Shown here: piece by piece, positions 48,161 through 58,771 of the stretch
Layout: each line of letters begins with the position of its first letter
Position numbering within the stretch: position 1 is the first letter of the stretch
NCBI GenBank assembly: GCA_021399445.1
Contig: JAJTUQ010000003.1
Coordinates: 2,728,001 to 2,792,000 of the forward strand
Direction: 5' to 3'
Origin: Xylogone sp. PMI_703
Lineage: Eukaryota; Ascomycota; Leotiomycetes
DNA length: 64,000 bases
Translations under genes and position numbers: made by a program
The notes under the pieces: model-generated
What the model was told of the DNA's origin: nothing
Seen by the model: only the letters and a program-made list of their open reading frames with translations
Databases searched by the model: none

Positions 48161-48735
48161 CGTACTCGTGTCTTCTAGTGTCACTGTAAAATTCTGTAGA
48201 TTTAATCTAAGTGAGGAGGGTTCTAAATGGAGAGTATTTTATTCCAACTGGAAACTTACTTTTATATAAGAAATTTAGTAATCAGACTGGAAAAACAATA
48301 CATGTGAGGTAGCGTTATTTCACTATAATGCCACAACAAATCTGAGCGCTAAAGTGAATTAGGCAACCATTTCAACTTCTATGCCACAACGCCATCCTTC
48401 TCTTGTTATGGTTCCCGCTCACAACCTTGTCGGTTTCGGAACCCAGTTAACCGAACCACCCAGCTGTAACAATGGTGCGCCACGTTACACTACCAGATCA
48501 CCTTCGCGAATGGGAGAGAGAGATGAGAAAGAATAGACTCACCGGACAAATTTTATACAAGAACGATGTCCAATTTCGATCTGCTTCGAAAATGACGCTG
48601 AAGCAGTATTTACTGCTCCACGTTTACCAAAACACACATGACCGCGAGTAATTCAACCCAAACGACGTCGGCCTCGGACTTTGGGTTCACAAAGCAAAGT
48701 CTCACCTTTCCGATTTCAAAAATTGGAACGATGTT
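48161..48735. other. Divergent intergenic region
   Basis: About 575 nt between two divergent lineage-specific genes. A 33-codon frame from ATG 48638 ends just before the next gene's ATG and may be part of its 5' exon or leader; the junction could not be resolved. Confidence 0.4.
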
Positions 48736-49533
48736 ATGAATGGTTTCGATAAGAATAAGTCGACTAATATGAGATCCGGAAATTCTTTTGAACCCATCAA
48801 AGATTTACAAAGACGTTGCGCTCGCGTGAGATATGGAAGTATCGCAGATAGAACACGCAGTAAAGTGCTCGGACCGGAACCAGATGTTGACCAAGCTGGA
48901 GCTGAGTTGCCCGTGAAGACAGAAGAAACTGTGAACATGGCTCTTCTTCTTCTGCTCAATTTTTTAACGACAGATTTCATGGAATTTAACGAATGGTCGG
49001 CTGAAAGGAAACTATTTAAAGTAGATTTCAGTAGCAAGAAATATAAGTGTCGTACAGATGGGTTTTTGGAGGATGAAAACATGAGCGGCAGTACCCGAGC
49101 AATCTTGGAAGCAAAGCGGTCTAGGAGAATTGTGGGTCAGCACAGGATCCTGATGCAAGAAACAGCAACCATGGTCGCCTGGATCTCGAATGATACTAAA
49201 GCTAAGTGTAGAAAGAAGAAGAAGAAGTGAGTTTTGTTCGTTGTTTCTTATTTAATTCATGATAATGTCTAATATGGATCTTATAGTTACATCCAAATAT
49301 GTCAAGACAGAAATGAAATATATATCGCTGTCCCTGAGTTCGGTGACCAATTTCTGCTATACTTGGAGGGCGAACGCATCCTACCACAGAACCACGAGAA
49401 ATCTTTCCTTACAATGCATCAGTTTGGCCCGTGGTATACTAGCAATAAAGAGCACATGGAAGAGGTTGGAGCTATTCTTTTAGGTATTGGTTTAAGAGCA
49501 GAGAATGAGGCTATTGTGGAACGAGGACTTTAG
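48736..49533 (+). CDS. PD-(D/E)XK nuclease-like fungal protein, possibly 5'-incomplete
   Basis: Two exons, 48736-49226 and 49287-49533, give 245 aa. Joining them at a GTGAGT donor and TAG acceptor gives NYIQICQDRNEIYIAVPEF. The sequence has the restriction-like layout: a helix with DFMEFNEWS, then RTDGFLEDEN (candidate Asp), AILEAKRSRR (E-x-K), and RILMQETATMVAWI with the conserved downstream Gln. A closing segment FLTMHQFGPWYTSNKEH is shared, from memory, with an expanded group of orphan proteins in Leotiomycetes and related fungi. Related proteins are usually longer, so the N-terminus may be truncated or lie in an unfound exon upstream. Function unknown; nuclease activity is inference from the motif. 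Confidence 0.6.
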
Positions 49534-49900
49534 TTCACATTTGTAAAATAATTGAATGAGTCAAGCGCATTTCATTCTGTTTACTCTATACTAGATTTAC
49601 GACTCTTATGCTAGATGATAGTTATTCCTTGAGCGGGGAAGGATGTCTATCTCTATGGATTCAACCATAAGATAGCGCTGAAAGCTGCGGATAAAATGGA
49701 GGGGAGCACGCCGAATAGGGGTTACTTACATGAACCCCTGGAGCAAAATATATTCGATCTTGCCCCGCACGTCCCAGTATATGCTTATTGGAATACCTAG
49801 TTGAGATATCCCAAGAAGAATTCTGCGTAAATAAATTGAGGCACTAATTGTTCTACGTAGAGATAGTTAACCAGAAGAGGCACTCTGGACCTATTAAGCT

Positions 49901-49931
49901 TTCTTTAGCCAAAAGTTTTGTTGCACGTCTG
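49901..49931 (-). repeat. Inverted copy of the 31-nt repeat
   Basis: Reads TTTTGTTGCACGTCT at its core, the reverse complement of the three direct copies at 50028-50207. Together they could allow a hairpin, as in decayed transposon ends, or a shared regulatory or terminator element. Confidence 0.6.
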
Positions 49932-50027
49932 TTAGCTCAAAATTTCAATACGAGTTAGAAGCAAGCAGGTAGAAGCAAGTGGAAGCAGACAGAACAACTA
50001 TTCATGAATATGTTCAGATGTCTTCCT

Positions 50028-50207
50028 AGACATGCAACAAAACTTTGACTAGAGCAACCTCATAACCAATCGTATTGAGTTCTGAGCTGTCTCAGACATG
50101 CAACAAAACCTTTGACCAAAGCAAGTTCATTCAATCCTGCTGTACACTCACTCGTATTCAAATTCTGATCCATCATAGACGTGCAACAAAACTTCTGGTC
50201 ATAACAA
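50028..50207 (+). repeat. Three imperfect direct repeats of a 31-nt unit
   Basis: Copies at 50028-50057, 50094-50124 and 50177-50207 share AGAC(A/G)TGCAACAAAAC followed by a T/G-rich half ending in A-rich GCAA. Spacing is 66 and 83 nt. They lie 90 nt or more past the NRPS stop codon (minus strand gene, 3' side). Confidence 0.7.
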
Positions 50208-50296
50208 GCTTAAACCTGTATGCATACAGTACTCGCTCTCCTGGACATAAATATCTCTTAGGAATAGGTTGTTTAAAATATGAGCCTCTTAGCAAA

Positions 50297-53200
50297 CTAG
50301 CTTCGATACTTCGTTGCTACAAGTTGTCTATGTCCATCAAATGTAGGCTTTTTGAGGATATCGTCCAAATCTATCTTCACGCCGGCCTTCTCGTATAAGT
50401 GTTGGAATTTGGCCCCTATGATCATGTTGTTGCACACATCAAAGATAGAGGTGTTGGGATCAATAGAACGTATAGGCTCATCTTTCTCCAGCACGATCTC
50501 ATTCCAGACTTGTTGCACCACATTATCATAATAATCTTCAGGGCAAAAGTGCTCATCTCTCCTGTCACCTTTCACCTTTAATGGTATTCGTGGGTACGGG
50601 GATGGATTCATAAGATCAGAAACATCTCTGTGAGGGTCAGCAGTGATGTCCCTAATAACACGACACAGGCGATCGACTAGTTCTTCTGCCAGTGAAGGTT
50701 TCAGAGCATCACTATAATACTCTATAGAAACATTTGTCGTGCCATCATCGAGTGGTACCGTCATGACCCAGGCATCTGCAGCATTCGCTGGACATGTAAT
50801 ATGTTTCATACTACAGCTAGTCCCGTTTAGCGAAAGATGTTCAACAGATTCATCCAGGTTCTGGTGCTGTATAATTGAGCTGAACCGTGTCTGAACTGGC
50901 CAGCTGGTACACTGGTCGAGCATTTGGCTGAAACCTAGATGTTCGTACCGCATAGCTGCAATTTGCTGGTCATGGATGTTTTGCAATAGATCGATAATGG
51001 ATGATCGAAGTTGTAATCTGATCGGTATAATATTCAAGCAAGGCCCGATTACTTGATCTATTCCGTCTACAGGCAGAGTACGACCAGAGACAAGGTGGCC
51101 GAAGACGATATCTTCATCATGAGACATCTCACCCAAGACTATAGCCCATGCAGTCTTCAAAATGGTGGCAAATGTAAAACCGTATGAACTCAATGACACT
51201 GTCGAAATATTCCGTTGGGCTGACTTTTCTGACTTTGAAAATCTGTCTGGCGTGGATCCTAGACATAAATTTGTCATAGAGCAGCCGTCAAGAAAGGTAC
51301 TCCAGTAATTGATAGCGCTTTGTCTATCGCAGTTTTCAATCCCATGGACGAATCGAGACATGCCGAACTCTTTCGGTGTGATAGGTTCTCCTGATAGAGC
51401 CGTTTGAAGATCTCGCAGTATTGTCGGCAAGCAGATCCCATCGTACTGAGCATGACAAATCCGCATAATCAAGCAGCTTTTACTCTCAGCTTTAAAATAT
51501 TTGAATGCTAGCAGTGGATCAGTGAGAGACAGTGGTAGAGTCTTGTCCACTTCAATCGATTTGTGGCAGTATGCATCTATATCGTTATCTTTGCATATAT
51601 ATTGATCGATTGCAAGTCGAATACTTTTGAGGCAGACTTGGTACAGCTTGTTTTTCCGGAAAACAAAGACGGTACGGAGAATTTCGTGGTGATTGACAAA
51701 AGCATGGCACGATTCCTCAATATTTGAAGAGTCCATCGCATGGTTGAATGAGAAGACGAGGTAGTTCATGTATCCACGACTCTTAAGCAGTGAATGAGCA
51801 AGACAGAAAGCTTGAAAATCGGTAGCTTGTGACATGAATTGAATGTCATCCGCTGTGAAGGAGAAGACGGAGGAGAGCAGTGTGAGGTCTTGTATAGGGG
51901 CTGTTTTATAGACGTTCCCTGTTCTATCTCGATTCATATCTAACCCCTTACTGATCCTAGCTAAATTTCGCAACAAAGGATTCTTGAAGACGTCCGCAAC
52001 TGTCAGAGATAACCCTTCATCTCGAGCCGCAGCAACCAACCTCATCGCTATAATAGAGTCACCTCCAATGCGGAAAAAATGGTTAGCCAATCCAATAGAG
52101 TTCTCTGGTATCTTCAACACTTTCGCCCATAACTTTAGCATCCTGTTCTCCTCACTAGTAGCTAAGGCCGATACTATCTGATGCCGCCTTATTGATGAAA
52201 TTTGCTCGCTGGACAGACCAGCGTATATTTCTCGGAGCTTGTGTCGGTCGGTCTTGCCAGAAGTATTGAGCGGAATAGAAGTTACAGGAATGAACTCCCT
52301 GGGAATCATATATTGAGGCAATGACGTCGATAGGAGAGTTTCAGCTGAGGCAATAGCGAGATGCTGTGAATCAATATCTTCTGGGGAAAGCGTAATAGAA
52401 CTCTTTGCATCTTGAATAAGACCCGGGCTCGGAAATGTGACAAATGCGACAAGGTATGCGCTTTCAGTGTCATTTGAAGCTTGTATGATTTCAACAGCCA
52501 CATCACTCGAAGGCAGAGCTTGTCTCAGACAGTTTTCGACTTCACCTAGCTCGATGCGCTGGCCCCTCAATTTCACTTGAGTATCTTTACGGCCGATATA
52601 GATCAAAGTCCCATCTGAAGCATATCGAACAATGTCTCCAGTTTTGTAGAACCGTTGATGTGGGATTTTCTCGGTCAAAGCACTATTTTGCGCCCATGCG
52701 GGCCCAGTAATAAATGCTTGTGAGGTTTTCTCGGGATCATGCAGGTATCCTCTTGCAAGCGGTGGGCCTTCAAGCAGGAGTTCACCCTCGGCACCAATCG
52801 GAAGAAGGATATTGTGATCATTACTATCAACAATCCAGCTCGCGCACGCTATTCCCTTTCCAATGTTCATCGGTTGATCCTTTGGTATTGAATCTGTAAC
52901 TGTGTTGGTGATGGAGGCTTCACTGACGCCATATGAGTTGATAAAGCGAATTAGGGGATAATCCGGCGGTGTCTGTAACATCTCTCCACCATAGACCACG
53001 GTTTTCAAGTCTGAAGCCCTCTTAAAATCCACAAGTTTGGCAACCGATGGTGTAAGATCCACAAATGTAACACGATACTTGTTCAGTGCGAGAGTCAAGT
53101 CATCTACTCTCTCAGCATCTGTGGGGACGCAGACACATCCACCAACTACTAGAGTTGTCAGAATTTCTTCTATTGCAGTATCAAATGTGTAGGATGAGAA

Positions 53201-55147
53201 CTGGAACGTCCGGGTGTCGTATTCCATCCCCAAGGCCTTGCTTACTCGTAAAGCACTGGATACGTATGCTCTGTGCTCGATGATACACCCCTTTGGCATG
53301 CCAGTCGAACCTGATGTAAATATCACATACATGATATTGTCAGGCTTACAGCGAGATATGACTTCTTTATGCTTAGACAAGAAGTAGGGACTTTGCTCCT
53401 GGACAACAACGATAATTTCCAGTGTTGAACGAAGGAAATTGGCATTCTTCTTAGAAGCCAGACCTAATTTTGCCCCAATCAGCTTGCAGATATAGTCTCT
53501 ACGATCAACTGGGCCATCTGGGTCGAGAAATAGAAAGGCTCCTCCTGCTTTTAAAACACCTAGCATCGCGACTATAGCCCATTTAGACTTCTTAAAGCAT
53601 AATGGGACAATGATCTCGGGACCAACTCCGAAATCGATCAATTGGAACGCAAGTTGCGAGGAACGGATATCAAGCTCTTGAAATGACATATTTCCGTCCC
53701 ATGCACATACAGCTGGAGCATTGGGTCTGGTTTTGACCTGACGCTCAACCAACCAGTGTGCACAGCATTCTACTGGGTCCTGTAGAAGGCTTTTGTTCCA
53801 TCCTTTGATATCTTCTTGATCTTCAGAATTGATATGCTGAAGCGAGGATATCAAAGTATTGTCACTAGAGGTAGACAATCGGTTCAGGATATGCTCAAAT
53901 TGCCTGAGTACTCGCCGTACTTGGCTTTCATCAATAGCTCTTTGATCAAAATTTGCATTCACAATAACCCCATCCTCGCTGACGTTGCAATCCAGCAACA
54001 GGAAGTATGAGTTAAACTTTGTTGAGTCTTCGACTGCACATGGAGTCCCGAAAATTCCAGCACCATATTTAGACGATCCAGTGTCGGATCCTACCAACAG
54101 AAGACTGTGGAAGTGACAAGCAGCTTTAGCGTCGTCACTGAACCGTGAGATATTCTGTAATCCTGTGTGCTCAAACTCCATCATATCAATTGCGTCATCT
54201 TGTATTCGTTCAAGCAGATCTACGATAGCAGAACTGGAATTTACATAGGCACGTATTGGTACCGTCGTTATCGTTGGTCCCATAATCAGCCCAGCGTCAT
54301 CCACTGTCGCATTTCGACCATTTAGAGTTGTACCAAATACTACATCCTCACAGCTAGTATAGCGTGAAATAAGGACCGCCCATGCTGCCTTTAAGAATGT
54401 GAAGGGCGTGTAATCAGATGGTCTTCTTTGCCAATCCAGGTGTATTTCGATCTCTCGATCCGGACGTGGTTCTTGCAGTGTGGTCGCTGGAAAAGGTCTC
54501 GCCTCCATACCTGAAAGATACGAGGACCAAAACTGCTTTTCCTCATGTTCGTCAACTGTTGATAAGTAGTCAATGAAAGTCCTAAAATTAAGGAAACTGC
54601 TCGACTCATGGCCGTGATAGAGTTCACTGACGGTTTCAAGAGTCCTGGACAGAGACCATCCATCATATATGACATGATGTGCTACTAGGCCAAAGTATGT
54701 TTTATTCCTCTGCATATCATTAATAATGGTGAATTGACATAAAGGCTGGGCAAAACCCATGTAGCAATTCTTGGCTTGATCCATGTAGTCTTGAAGGCAA
54801 GAGGACGCCTTCCATTGAATGCCATTTTTGAATACAACTTGTAAGATCCCGTGTTGCTCCGTCAAAATCAAACGCGTCCGCCATATAGTATTGGCTTCTA
54901 TAAACTTCGTCCATGCATTGCGAAATTGCTCTATATTGATGGAAGTAGGTAGTTCGTATAGTTCGTGTGTAATATAGGCTCCCGGTTCTTTGATGGAAAG
55001 CAGCATGAGGCCGTCTTGAAGGGATGTGCAAGGATATACATCGTCAATAGCGTCTGGGTCGATGTTGTTTTGTTGAAGGAGAGAACGTGCTGTTGCCTCT
55101 CCACCGGGAACCAATGCATACGGAACAATATCTCGCTCAGGTACCAT
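50297..55147 (-). CDS. Nonribosomal peptide synthetase, C-A-T-C-T* architecture
   Basis: Intronless, 1616 aa; an in-frame TGA sits two codons before the ATG. The protein starts in a T-to-C linker (NNIDPDAIDDVYPCTSLQDG) rather than with an A domain. Domain order: C1 with AHHVIYDGWS (His-His about 156), A (ERQVKTRPNAPAVCAWDG; IFTSGSTGMPKG about 611; NSYGVSEAS; YKTGDIV; GRKDTQVKLRGQRIELGEVE), T1 with FFRIGGDSIIAMRL (Ser about 1028), C2 with RICHAQYDGICLP (about 1228), and a terminal carrier-like domain in which the usual GGDS reads as CNNM (about 1571). Loss of the serine means this last domain cannot take phosphopantetheine. Neighbours are an MFS exporter, YCII-like genes and a second NRPS, so a peptide cluster is likely. 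The product is unknown; no TE or reductase domain is present. Confidence 0.93.
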   Translation of the reverse strand: MVPERDIVPYALVPGGEATARSLLQQNNIDPDAIDDVYPCTSLQDGLMLLSIKEPGAYITHELYELPTSINIEQFRNAWTKFIEANTIWRTRLILTEQHGILQVVFKNGIQWKASSCLQDYMDQAKNCYMGFAQPLCQFTIINDMQRNKTYFGLVAHHVIYDGWSLSRTLETVSELYHGHESSSFLNFRTFIDYLSTVDEHEEKQFWSSYLSGMEARPFPATTLQEPRPDREIEIHLDWQRRPSDYTPFTFLKAAWAVLISRYTSCEDVVFGTTLNGRNATVDDAGLIMGPTITTVPIRAYVNSSSAIVDLLERIQDDAIDMMEFEHTGLQNISRFSDDAKAACHFHSLLLVGSDTGSSKYGAGIFGTPCAVEDSTKFNSYFLLLDCNVSEDGVIVNANFDQRAIDESQVRRVLRQFEHILNRLSTSSDNTLISSLQHINSEDQEDIKGWNKSLLQDPVECCAHWLVERQVKTRPNAPAVCAWDGNMSFQELDIRSSQLAFQLIDFGVGPEIIVPLCFKKSKWAIVAMLGVLKAGGAFLFLDPDGPVDRRDYICKLIGAKLGLASKKNANFLRSTLEIIVVVQEQSPYFLSKHKEVISRCKPDNIMYVIFTSGSTGMPKGCIIEHRAYVSSALRVSKALGMEYDTRTFQFSSYTFDTAIEEILTTLVVGGCVCVPTDAERVDDLTLALNKYRVTFVDLTPSVAKLVDFKRASDLKTVVYGGEMLQTPPDYPLIRFINSYGVSEASITNTVTDSIPKDQPMNIGKGIACASWIVDSNDHNILLPIGAEGELLLEGPPLARGYLHDPEKTSQAFITGPAWAQNSALTEKIPHQRFYKTGDIVRYASDGTLIYIGRKDTQVKLRGQRIELGEVENCLRQALPSSDVAVEIIQASNDTESAYLVAFVTFPSPGLIQDAKSSITLSPEDIDSQHLAIASAETLLSTSLPQYMIPREFIPVTSIPLNTSGKTDRHKLREIYAGLSSEQISSIRRHQIVSALATSEENRMLKLWAKVLKIPENSIGLANHFFRIGGDSIIAMRLVAAARDEGLSLTVADVFKNPLLRNLARISKGLDMNRDRTGNVYKTAPIQDLTLLSSVFSFTADDIQFMSQATDFQAFCLAHSLLKSRGYMNYLVFSFNHAMDSSNIEESCHAFVNHHEILRTVFVFRKNKLYQVCLKSIRLAIDQYICKDNDIDAYCHKSIEVDKTLPLSLTDPLLAFKYFKAESKSCLIMRICHAQYDGICLPTILRDLQTALSGEPITPKEFGMSRFVHGIENCDRQSAINYWSTFLDGCSMTNLCLGSTPDRFSKSEKSAQRNISTVSLSSYGFTFATILKTAWAIVLGEMSHDEDIVFGHLVSGRTLPVDGIDQVIGPCLNIIPIRLQLRSSIIDLLQNIHDQQIAAMRYEHLGFSQMLDQCTSWPVQTRFSSIIQHQNLDESVEHLSLNGTSCSMKHITCPANAADAWVMTVPLDDGTTNVSIEYYSDALKPSLAEELVDRLCRVIRDITADPHRDVSDLMNPSPYPRIPLKVKGDRRDEHFCPEDYYDNVVQQVWNEIVLEKDEPIRSIDPNTSIFDVCNNMIIGAKFQHLYEKAGVKIDLDDILKKPTFDGHRQLVATKYRS

Positions 55148-56345
55148 GATTCAAATATTTTGCAACATAAGGCACAGACGCCTTTGTTTGCAAGAATTAC
55201 TCGTAATAACACAGAATATGAGACTGATTCTTCTTGTTGCGCGAAATGATAAACCAGTCAGTCAATGCCTGTAGCTTTGGCAGGAGCCTGCGATATTCCG
55301 TTTGTTAATTAGAGTAACTGCACCTCTAACAACAATGGAGCCCTAGAAGGTGTGGCACTTTCCCACAGAACCGAGTCTCACCCATATCGAGGACTTTCTT
55401 ATCCCCATGAACGGGGAAGTAGAAGTCACTTATCAATGCATAATTATTCTACAGTACCGGTAATTGTGGGTGCCCTCCCTCAAGGAATCGAGCCGATGAA
55501 ATCCATAGCTTAAACAGAATCAAGCTTTGCATAAGGAGCACCACTTCACCAGTCAAAGAGGTAACAGAAGGGTACGATACTCTGGTTGCTTCATGTGGGT
55601 CCCCACAAACCTACAGGTACTGTACGCGTAAGCTTCCCCCTTGCATGTTGGTTGATGGGTCTTCAAGAGCAGTACTGTACTGATGCCTGGTGTCGCAACC
55701 ATGGGCTGCAGTCACATTCAACAACCCTGATCATTTACGATACCGGCAGATCTTGGCGGAAGACCTGGGGGTCACTCCCCTTATTAGGAAGGCGCTATTA
55801 GGGGCCTGTTCCGAAGTCAGGCTGTCGCTGAGAGGCACATCAACCAACATTCAGGGGGAGTGTAATAACCCTATTTGACGCCTAATAATAGCTGGCTTCA
55901 ACAGCAACCTACTATCTAAGCAAACAGTTCCCTTAGATGCGGGGTTTGACGTAGAAAGGAATTGAGATGCAACATGGGCAACATTATGCCATTTATTATC
56001 TTTCTTAGATCATGAGCTACCATCCATGCCGAAGGATCCCCGTAAACTTGGATCGTTCACATTCTGATTATGTGAATATTATGGACCACATTTTGGGTAA
56101 TTTATGGATTCACATAATTGGAACGGAGAGGTCGACTATTAGCTTCGGGTTTATTGACCAGCTCATCAGGGTCCCTAGAAATATCGAAATTTCCCACACG
56201 CAGCCTGTACTAATGCAGTATAAGTCCAATTTCTAAATCTCTCTATTTCTCAGTAGTCTACATTATGGTCTCCAGGGCTTGCAAGATATGATACTATCAT
56301 TACTGGTTGGTCTGAACTTGTATTCAGCTACTTGTAATTATATGG
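55148..56345. other. Intergenic, between NRPS start and MFS 3' end
   Basis: About 1.2 kb. The part next to 55147 is the NRPS promoter. No gene is called. A frame at 55690-55878 (FNNPDHLRYRQILAEDLG) looks protein-like but is unsupported. A purine tract followed by TGTAATAACCC at about 55853-55870 resembles the polypurine-tract/LTR junction of retrotransposons. Confidence 0.4.
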
Positions 56346-58341
56346 CTATCCAGACTGAACAGGAGGCGACATGGCAGTATTCGGAGTCAGTTCTTCGGTA
56401 GATTTCTCAGTCTTGACGGACTTCCATTCGATACCAATGGCACCAATCATAGTCAGACATCCAAAAGCTACAGCAGTATAGAAAACCTCCGAGATTGTCT
56501 TATTGTATGCAAGAATGAACCCTGTCTGGAACTGCGAAGGAACAGAGTACCTCAGATCGGTTATCCCATTCTTCAAAATCAAAGTCGGATCAAATCCAGG
56601 TACAGATGCAGCTGAATTTGCATAGAGGCGATGTTGGAAGATGTTTTGAGAAATAGCCAAAGCAACAATACCACCGAGTTCTTGGGTAAAGTTTAATACA
56701 ACCAAAGCAGTCGCGACTTTGTCCTCGGGCAACACGGTTTGCACCGCAGTATACGGCTGTTGAAAAGCTAAGCCTGCACCTGCGCCGAATAAAATCTGGT
56801 AAATCGCCCATTTGGCAGTCGAGGTGTCTACTTTGAATGTAGTAATAAGTCCTGCACCTACTGCAACTAGAACAGATCCGATGACCATGACTGGGGTATA
56901 GTAACCAATGAATGTTGTAACAGATCCAGCCACCATGATAGCAATAGCAAATGCAACAGCAAAAGGTAGGTACATTAATCCAGATTTCAATGTAGTGGCA
57001 TCTCGAACTGCTTGGAAGTAGATAGGAAGCTGTTTTCCATTGTTAGTGGATTCATGACTGCCCTGGTTTGGATGGCACGCTTACATAGTATCCAACCACA
57101 AACAGGCATGCAGACATACAAAATGTGAAGATGGCCCCCAGTGCCACACTACGTTGGCGCAGCAGTTTCAATGGGAACATGCCATTATCCCCTGCTCGAT
57201 ATTGACTGTAAAGAAATACCATGGCGAGTGTGCCAGTTAGGACCAGAAGCACTATTATCCGCGCGTTACTCCAGTTATAAGCTATGCCTCCCCACTGTAA
57301 GCCCAATATGATACAGACAGTCATTGGAACAAAGATGAAAAATCCGATAGTGTCCAGTTGCTGAAATTTTTCTCTGGGGCTGAGATCGGCTTTTTCTGGA
57401 CGTTGAATGTTGTGGACGAAAAAGAAGACAGCTAAAGCATTTGCGACACAAACTGGTATAATAATGTAGAAGGCAACTCTCCAAGATGAATAGTGGGATA
57501 TGGTACCGCTTAACAGTGGGCTAACAGCCAAGGCGGTACACTCAAGGCCTCCTGATATAGACTGATAAATAGGACGGTGCTTGAGAGAAGTTGTATTAGC
57601 AACAATGCTGTTGAAAATGTCAGCTAAGTGGTTGGGAAAACGTTCAGCAGACAGACGACTTACATGCTTCCTCCAGAGAATACACCGGCACTACCTAGAC
57701 CGGAAACTGCTCGGCCAATAATGAAAGCTACAGATGAAGGCGCCGCAGCTGATATGGCTGAGCCTACTGCGAAGACAAGGAAAGAAGTGATGAAGATATA
57801 CTTCATGGGGTATAACGTATACAATTGACCAAAGGTCAGAACGGTTGAGCAGCCAGCAAGTAGGCTGAGAAATTAGCCAACATTTCTCGATTCTCGGAAT
57901 AGAATAAACGTACTATGCAATTCCATACCAACCTACATCGTCGAGAGAGCCAAATTCGTTTGTTATTACAGGAGTCAAAGCTCCGACACAACTTGAATCC
58001 TAGTAAAATAAGTATCGATACGTAAAACTAAAGTGAAGGAAGCCCACATATCCAGTGAAGAAATCGCCAAATAAGATGCAGGTATACACAACCGCAAAGC
58101 TGAATCCTTTTGGTCGGTCAGGATTCTCAACATCGTCTTCAGCATGCTCAGGATCAGAGATTGGTTCTACTGGCGCAGTTCCATCGCTTTCTGTACCCTT
58201 GTTCTCGACTTTGCTCGAGACATCACGGGCAGTATTTTCAGGGTCAATTTTTTCCTCGGGGGTTCCATTGCGTGTTGGTGAATCGCTCTTGCGGTCTTCC
58301 AGCTCTATATGTGATGTTGGTGGATGACCGCCTGGAGGCAT
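56346..58341 (-). CDS. MFS efflux pump, DHA2 (14-TM) family
   Basis: Five exons on the minus strand: 58341-58048, 57999-57914, 57864-57664, 57607-57085 and 57029-56346, giving 595 aa. The first 85 residues are hydrophilic and Pro/Glu-rich. Then come TM helices with the DHA2 pattern: ALTPVITNEFGSLDDVGWYG, LLAGCSTVLTFGQLYTLYP, and the motif C-type region GRAVSGLGSAGVFSGGSMI, followed by AVSPLLSGTISHYSSWRVAF (motif with R-W-x-F). Fourteen helices are plausible. Homologues such as fungal TOXA/gliotoxin-type pumps export secondary metabolites and drugs. Its place between NRPS genes, transcribed in the same direction as the 1616-aa NRPS, suggests export of the peptide product. One retained-frame splice (intron 58000-58047, GTGGGC donor) is non-consensus but restores FTGYDSSCVGAL. 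Confidence 0.94.
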
Positions 58342-58771
58342 ATTCACCTGAGCTAATATTAGGGGGCTTGAAATAATTGAAAAGAATAGAATAAAGTGTG
58401 GTTGAGGTTCCTGGCTGACCTTACTTCAGCACAGAGAGGGGAAGGGACTCGGGAGAGAGGCGTACGAGCTGCGCTAGTCAAGTGCCCCTGTTGACAACAC
58501 CTATTCCGCTTCCCAGTTTCCCTTGTCAGTAATCACCCTCCTGTACCATTCTGTTGGGTTCGACATCTCCTAATGCGGGCATATGAAAAGGTGCGGGGCA
58601 TAAGCACCCTTGTACTTTACGTGAAGGTAGGTCGCACGTAATCTACCCGTAAACTACTGTAACCCAGGTTTCTCAAATTGGCAGGTGCACCCCAGGTTGC
58701 AGCAAATTTTAAGCATCGCTCTACCGCCAGCAACACGGCAAGAAAACAGAATCATTATCTGGACGACAATC
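58342..58771. promoter_or_regulatory. Divergent promoter region MFS / YCII gene
   Basis: About 430 nt between divergent starts within the putative cluster. It contains TACGTGA- and CGTACGAG-type sites by eye, but I could not find a motif shared with the NRPS promoters. Confidence 0.35.

Larger units (their letters stand above)
49534..50296. other. Intergenic region with repeats downstream of the NRPS
   Basis: No gene. It holds a family of short direct repeats and one inverted copy (next entries), downstream of the NRPS stop, plus a GAAGCA-rich patch near 49963-49990. Confidence 0.5.

Noticed and set aside
55690..55878. Plus-strand frame with a protein-like NNPDHLRYRQILAEDLG text
   Set aside because: Too short, no start context or introns, overlaps the possible LTR junction; a degraded fragment at best.
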